Below are positions 33,201 through 34,993 of a DNA stretch of 34,993 bases, piece after piece. Source of the stretch: Marinomonas arctica (GTDB lineage Bacteria; Pseudomonadota; Gammaproteobacteria; Pseudomonadales; Marinomonadaceae). The notes under the pieces are model-generated. The model saw nothing but the letters and a program-made list of their open reading frames with translations. It made no database searches and was not told the origin of the DNA. The position numbers were made by a program, and so were the translations under genes. The stretch lies in NCBI RefSeq assembly GCF_003259225.1, contig NZ_QHJF01000043.1:1-34993 (forward strand). The letters are read 5' to 3'. The first letter of the stretch is position 1; each line of letters starts with the position of its first letter.

Positions 33201-34993
33201 AGCGTCTTCCAGCGCCTACACCTTGGTGTTAGCTGGTGTGATCTCAGACGGGAATAATGGTTATGCTTTGAGCAAGACGGGAACTGGCACTGTCACCTTA
33301 TCAGGTATTAATACTTATACTGGTGCGACGAATGTGTCGCTAGGTACGTTATTGGTAACTGGTGCATTGAATGGAACATCGGCTGTGACTGTTTCTTATG
33401 ATGCGACTTTAGGCGCGTCTGGGAATGGAAATACCGGTACTATTTTTGCGGCAAATTCCTCTAATACTGTGACGGTTGAAAGTGGTGGTACCTTGTCTCC
33501 TGGCCTCACAAGTAGTGTCGGTCTTATGACGATCAATGGTAACCTTGATCTTCAGTCAGGTAGTACGTTAAGGGTGGACATTGCAGGGACGACTGCGGGT
33601 AGCCTGTATGATGTGGTGGATGTTCGAGGTTCGGTTTCATTGGCAGGAGCGTTGACGGTGAACCACAACTATACGCCCGGCAATGGTGACACGTATCGTA
33701 TTATCACCAATGACAGTGCAGATGCCATCACTGGAACCTTTACTGGGCTTGCCGAAGCTGGAACCTTGACGGCAGGTGGTAACGCCACTGTCTTAACTGG
33801 GTATTACGCAGCAAGTGACGTCGCAGCCACCACAGGTGGCAATGATTTCATGTTGAGGGCACCTGCGAATGAAGCCCCTGTAATCACGTCCGGAGCCACC
33901 GGTAGTGTGAATGAAAATGCAGATGTGGCGACGGTGATTTACACCGCGGCCGCAACGGATGCGGATAACAATGCCTTGAGTTACAGCCTTACGGGCGATG
34001 ATGTGGCCTTGTTGACTATTGATTCCAGCACGGGCGTGGTAACACTGAAAAGTTCTGCCAACTACGAAAGCAAAAACACCTACAGTTTCAACGTGGTGGT
34101 GACCGATAATGGTACGGGAAATCTGACAGATACCATAGCCATCACGGTGAGTGTCAATGACTTGAACGACAATACGCCGGTGATTACCTCAAGTGCGAGT
34201 GGCAGTGTCAATGAAAATGCCGATACCTCGACCGTGATTTATACGGCTACAGGTACCGATGCAGACGGCACGGCAGCGAACAACACCTTGCGTTATAGTC
34301 TGTCTGGCGACGATGCCGACCATTTAACCATCGATACGACCACGGGTGTGGTGACGCTTAAAGCCGCTGCGGATTACGAAACCAAGTCCAGCTACAGTTT
34401 TAACGTTATCGCTACGGACAATGGTGCGGGTAACTTTAATTCTGGCAGCTTGAGTGTCAGCAAAGCGATTGTCGTGAGTGTGAATGACTTGAACGACAAC
34501 ACGCCAGTGATGACGTCTGGTGCGAGTGGCAGCGTCAATGAAAATGCGGATACTTCGACCGTGATTTACACGGCCACAGGTACCGATGCAGACGGCACGG
34601 CAGCGAACAGTACCTTGGTGTATAGTTTGTCAGGCGACGATGCGGATAAGTTAAACATCAATGCGACAACGGGCGAAGTGACGTTGAAAGCCTCAGCGGA
34701 TTATGAAACTCAAACCAGCTACAGCTTTAATGTGGTCGCGACGGATAACGGCGCAGGTAATTTCAATTCTGGTAGTTTGAGTACCACGCAAGCCGTGACG
34801 GTGAGTGTTAATGACCTGAACGACAACACGCCAGTGATTACCTCTGGTGCGACTGGTGCAGTCAATGAAAATGCGGCAACGAGTACCGTGATTTACACCG
34901 TCACAGCAAGCGATGCAGATGGTACGACCGCCAACAACACGTTGACTTACAGTCTTACTGGTACCGATGCGTCTTTATTAGACATTAATGCCA
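27250..34993 (+). CDS. Giant surface protein: DUF4347, autotransporter-type repeats, cadherin-like repeats (3' end outside window)
   Basis: The frame is open from ATG 27250 (AGAGG 8 nt upstream) to the right edge: 2581 full codons without a stop. The N-terminus is basic (MKKHNSKQSVKSASMKSK) and carries the LEPRLLLDGA motif at about 36-45. A DUF4347 domain follows at about 95-255 (VVFIEDNVADYQTLIDGI, AIHIISHGAEG, LLLYGCGVASGEGQEF). Then come two cadherin/VCBS-like modules (up to about 620), a segment with 14 autotransporter-associated beta-strand repeats (about 740-2030), and from about 2209 cadherin-like modules of 109 residues. No cleavable signal peptide is seen, consistent with type I export. 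The exporter may be the TolC/adaptor operon just upstream plus the ABC/HlyD pair. C-terminus and any RTX signal lie outside the window. Confidence 0.9.
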   Translation, partial: MKKHNSKQSVKSASMKSKPENTRQARKPLISALEPRLLLDGAAVATAVDVLTDSQFHDAFQTDASQQDTDTSVVMAPTEVRAADPTLNNGKKEVVFIEDNVADYQTLIDGIGAGVEVVLLDSTQDGLAQMALWAQSNSDYDAIHIISHGAEGQVNLGGFSLDNITVNTRSADLAQLGAALNEDGDLLLYGCGVASGEGQEFITALAQATQADVAASDDLTGAAVLGGDWILEKRSGVIETTDLSVGLADNYAYTLETVSFTSADANYTADTVTKTVESKQFTFSTSNTSTLGFDGGGLYGLVGPNSETQITIDVETGYSFDLTGVTELGGSSTVMVSYTNADGSTGGATAFDSAFPLNDVKQVVLTSTDYATFNDFLISDVKAIPVNNAPTITGAPADITVIEDTASNVDLSGVAFADSDGDNLTVTLTASAGTLTASSGGSVTVSNSGTGTLTLSGSAADINSYLDTTSNVQYTGASNASGDNAATLTIKANDGKTDSSISTVNIDITAVNDAPTAVSPTTGTVSTFDSANAVVATVGATDVDDSTLKYSIQSITLDSASQANDGSLFNFATAANTLTATNALRATTPSGLTAGTYIVTVVATDEAELSTTQEITITVTDTLMVTTANDTSENSDDAYNGTGYAAELADGGGLSLREALGLAEAGGKTIAFDTSLNGADISLDSNITVADGTVFQLADGTSFTISGSDLYLDGALTIDSGVGTTLTLSANLTDEDDGVSTLNKTGTGTLVLSGTNNTEVKGLDIISVTAGTLQISADANLGTGDVILSGGAIFDTLNNVLTAENAVDNIFSIEIGGATFNQTGSGHLELSDTVGGSGLLTKAGAGSMTFSAINEGFHGGVQINNGTVNAASEDESLGYAGTVTLNGGTLVISNDESFTNEIAVNADATISNSTNVTLNKVISGSGALTKAGAGTMTWSGINTHSGDLIVSAGALAVSGGSSIGDDSAVTVNSGATLSLIGGNETIGSLAGSGAVALTYGLTVGNAISTEFSGTISSTNASGITKVGTGKLTLSGENNYTGTTTVSAGTLSISRDSNLGSGQLILNGGILNLNAFSSTLDNAIVLGASVGTVSVTNGGTAVISGVISGDGNLSKIGGVNLTLSGNNTYTGTTSISGANGLSITGDSNLGSGQVILQTADTVLTITGATTIDNEILFNQNATISAANAVALNGVITGTGALTKSGAGVLTLSGNNADYSGDIFLSQGVIIAAHNNALGNTAGSTTVSSGSTLRVGNGLTLAENLTISGVGIDSSYGALKINEGTGSATVTGDITLAADSLIGAFNTGDSLTLSGVISGDFDLTKVGSGTLTLSGSNTHTGAVTVSGGTLALLGGSSIGDDSAVTVNSGTTLSLTGGNETIGSLSGSGAVALTYGLTVGNAINTAFTGVISSTNTSGITKVGSGTLALSGANTYTGATTVSAGKLLLQNGSAIADSSAVTISSGAELELRDSETVGSLAGAGSLTLNGGSLTTGGNNSDTTFSGVIEDGGNGGGLTKTGSGDFTLSGSNSYAGDTAVFGGSLSVSSDSNLGAGVLTLNGGTLNLIADGVHIDNAISVFSNNGQINVGASLTATLSGVVSGSGSLTKVGDGTLALSGTQTGTGEMSIIAGTLSVAGDANLLAGALTLNGGNLSVTGATTIDNAIDLSSAGSITNLDAVSLSGIISGVGDLTKLGVGTLTLSGTQTGTGAMTVSAGTLAVSGDANLLAGGLTLNNGTLTVTGSGVTIDNALTLGSSGGTVSNSNAVTLSGAITGTGDLSKTGAGVLTLSNTGNEAAWSGDISVTAGTLTVINDDVLSSGSINVTGGTLELGNSVNLDNAVTLGAGGVLLPASGKTATLSGNLALTSDATFNLGVNTNLTISGVISGDYGITKSGSASLHLTGNNTYTGATVINAGLVTAGTNTALGATESGTTVNSGGTLSFANGVNVAENLTIAGTGSSLNGALVMRSSGTATLTGAVTLSGDATVKASSSAYTLVLAGVISDGNNGYALSKTGTGTVTLSGINTYTGATNVSLGTLLVTGALNGTSAVTVSYDATLGASGNGNTGTIFAANSSNTVTVESGGTLSPGLTSSVGLMTINGNLDLQSGSTLRVDIAGTTAGSLYDVVDVRGSVSLAGALTVNHNYTPGNGDTYRIITNDSADAITGTFTGLAEAGTLTAGGNATVLTGYYAASDVAATTGGNDFMLRAPANEAPVITSGATGSVNENADVATVIYTAAATDADNNALSYSLTGDDVALLTIDSSTGVVTLKSSANYESKNTYSFNVVVTDNGTGNLTDTIAITVSVNDLNDNTPVITSSASGSVNENADTSTVIYTATGTDADGTAANNTLRYSLSGDDADHLTIDTTTGVVTLKAAADYETKSSYSFNVIATDNGAGNFNSGSLSVSKAIVVSVNDLNDNTPVMTSGASGSVNENADTSTVIYTATGTDADGTAANSTLVYSLSGDDADKLNINATTGEVTLKASADYETQTSYSFNVVATDNGAGNFNSGSLSTTQAVTVSVNDLNDNTPVITSGATGAVNENAATSTVIYTVTASDADGTTANNTLTYSLTGTDASLLDINA
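29473..33345 (+). repeat. Fourteen autotransporter-associated beta-strand repeats
   Basis: Fourteen copies of the core LTKxGxGTLTLSGxNTYTG followed by TTVSAGTL occur, starting near 29473, 29764, 30028, 30313, 30589, 30844, 31210, 31498, 31786, 32053, 32308, 32566, 32908 and 33268, spaced about 250-360 nt. Each likely adds rungs to a right-handed beta helix. A pair of longer modules (GGSSIGDDSAVTVNSG to GITKVG; 30124-30330 and 31303-31512) is nearly identical, marking an internal duplication. Confidence 0.88.
33874..34993 (+). repeat. Cadherin-like repeats, 109-residue period
   Basis: Modules begin PVITSGATGSVNENAD and close with VSVNDLNDN, with YSLTGDDA, IDTTTGVVTLK and YSFNVVATDNG between. 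The later ones start at 34174, 34501 and 34828, exactly 327 nt apart; the last is cut by the window edge. DxNDN and the acidic residues suggest calcium-bound cadherin-type domains. Confidence 0.88.

Overview
This window looks like the chromosome of a marine gammaproteobacterium with mid-range GC (Oceanospirillales, Marinomonas-like). That guess rests on protein style, on a trpBA pair without other trp genes, and on giant surface adhesins with type I secretion parts; no rRNA or tRNA is present to fix the genus.

Region 1 (1-11105) reads left to right. It holds the C-terminal 1.5 kilo-residues of a giant repeat adhesin, then a TPR-containing PAPS-type sulfotransferase, a short ABC transporter, an HlyD-type adaptor and an APS kinase (cysC). 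The last four look like one transcription unit. APS kinase makes PAPS, the sulfotransferase uses it, and the ABC/HlyD pair exports a protein. The set resembles the Xanthomonas rax logic of sulfation followed by type I export and may be a sulfation-coupled adhesin secretion system. This is the main discovery candidate.

Region 2 (11182-16269) is mostly housekeeping: an EamA permease divergent from a LysR regulator, a ParD-like protein plus methionine aminopeptidase with a strong promoter and a perfect 14-bp dyad, and trpB-trpA.

Region 3 (16270-21471) is an accessory region. A DUF1016/YhcG-type nuclease is flanked by two copies of the trpB 5' end and its operator-like dyad. It is followed by an AlbA/Schlafen-type ATP-binding protein with a 12-bp tandem repeat, a TetR regulator, a decayed PrlF-YhaV toxin-antitoxin pair, and an intact HigBA pair with a promoter/operator placed so that higB may be leaderless.

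Region 4 (21472-34993) has a Bcr/CflA-like drug exporter, a 631-nt regulatory gap, and then a rightward operon. The operon encodes an OmpA-like lipoprotein, a TolC-like lipoprotein, a short periplasmic adaptor and an exported protein with a phage tail-collar fold. After a terminator and a two-copy 21-bp-period repeat comes the start of a second giant surface protein (DUF4347, 14 autotransporter-type beta-strand repeats, cadherin-like repeats). It is open at the right edge with at least 2581 codons.

REP-like hairpins with a conserved CTTTAG core and compensated stems sit in several intergenic gaps. The ABC/HlyD locus lacks an outer-membrane channel and the TolC locus lacks an ABC protein, so the two loci may work together.
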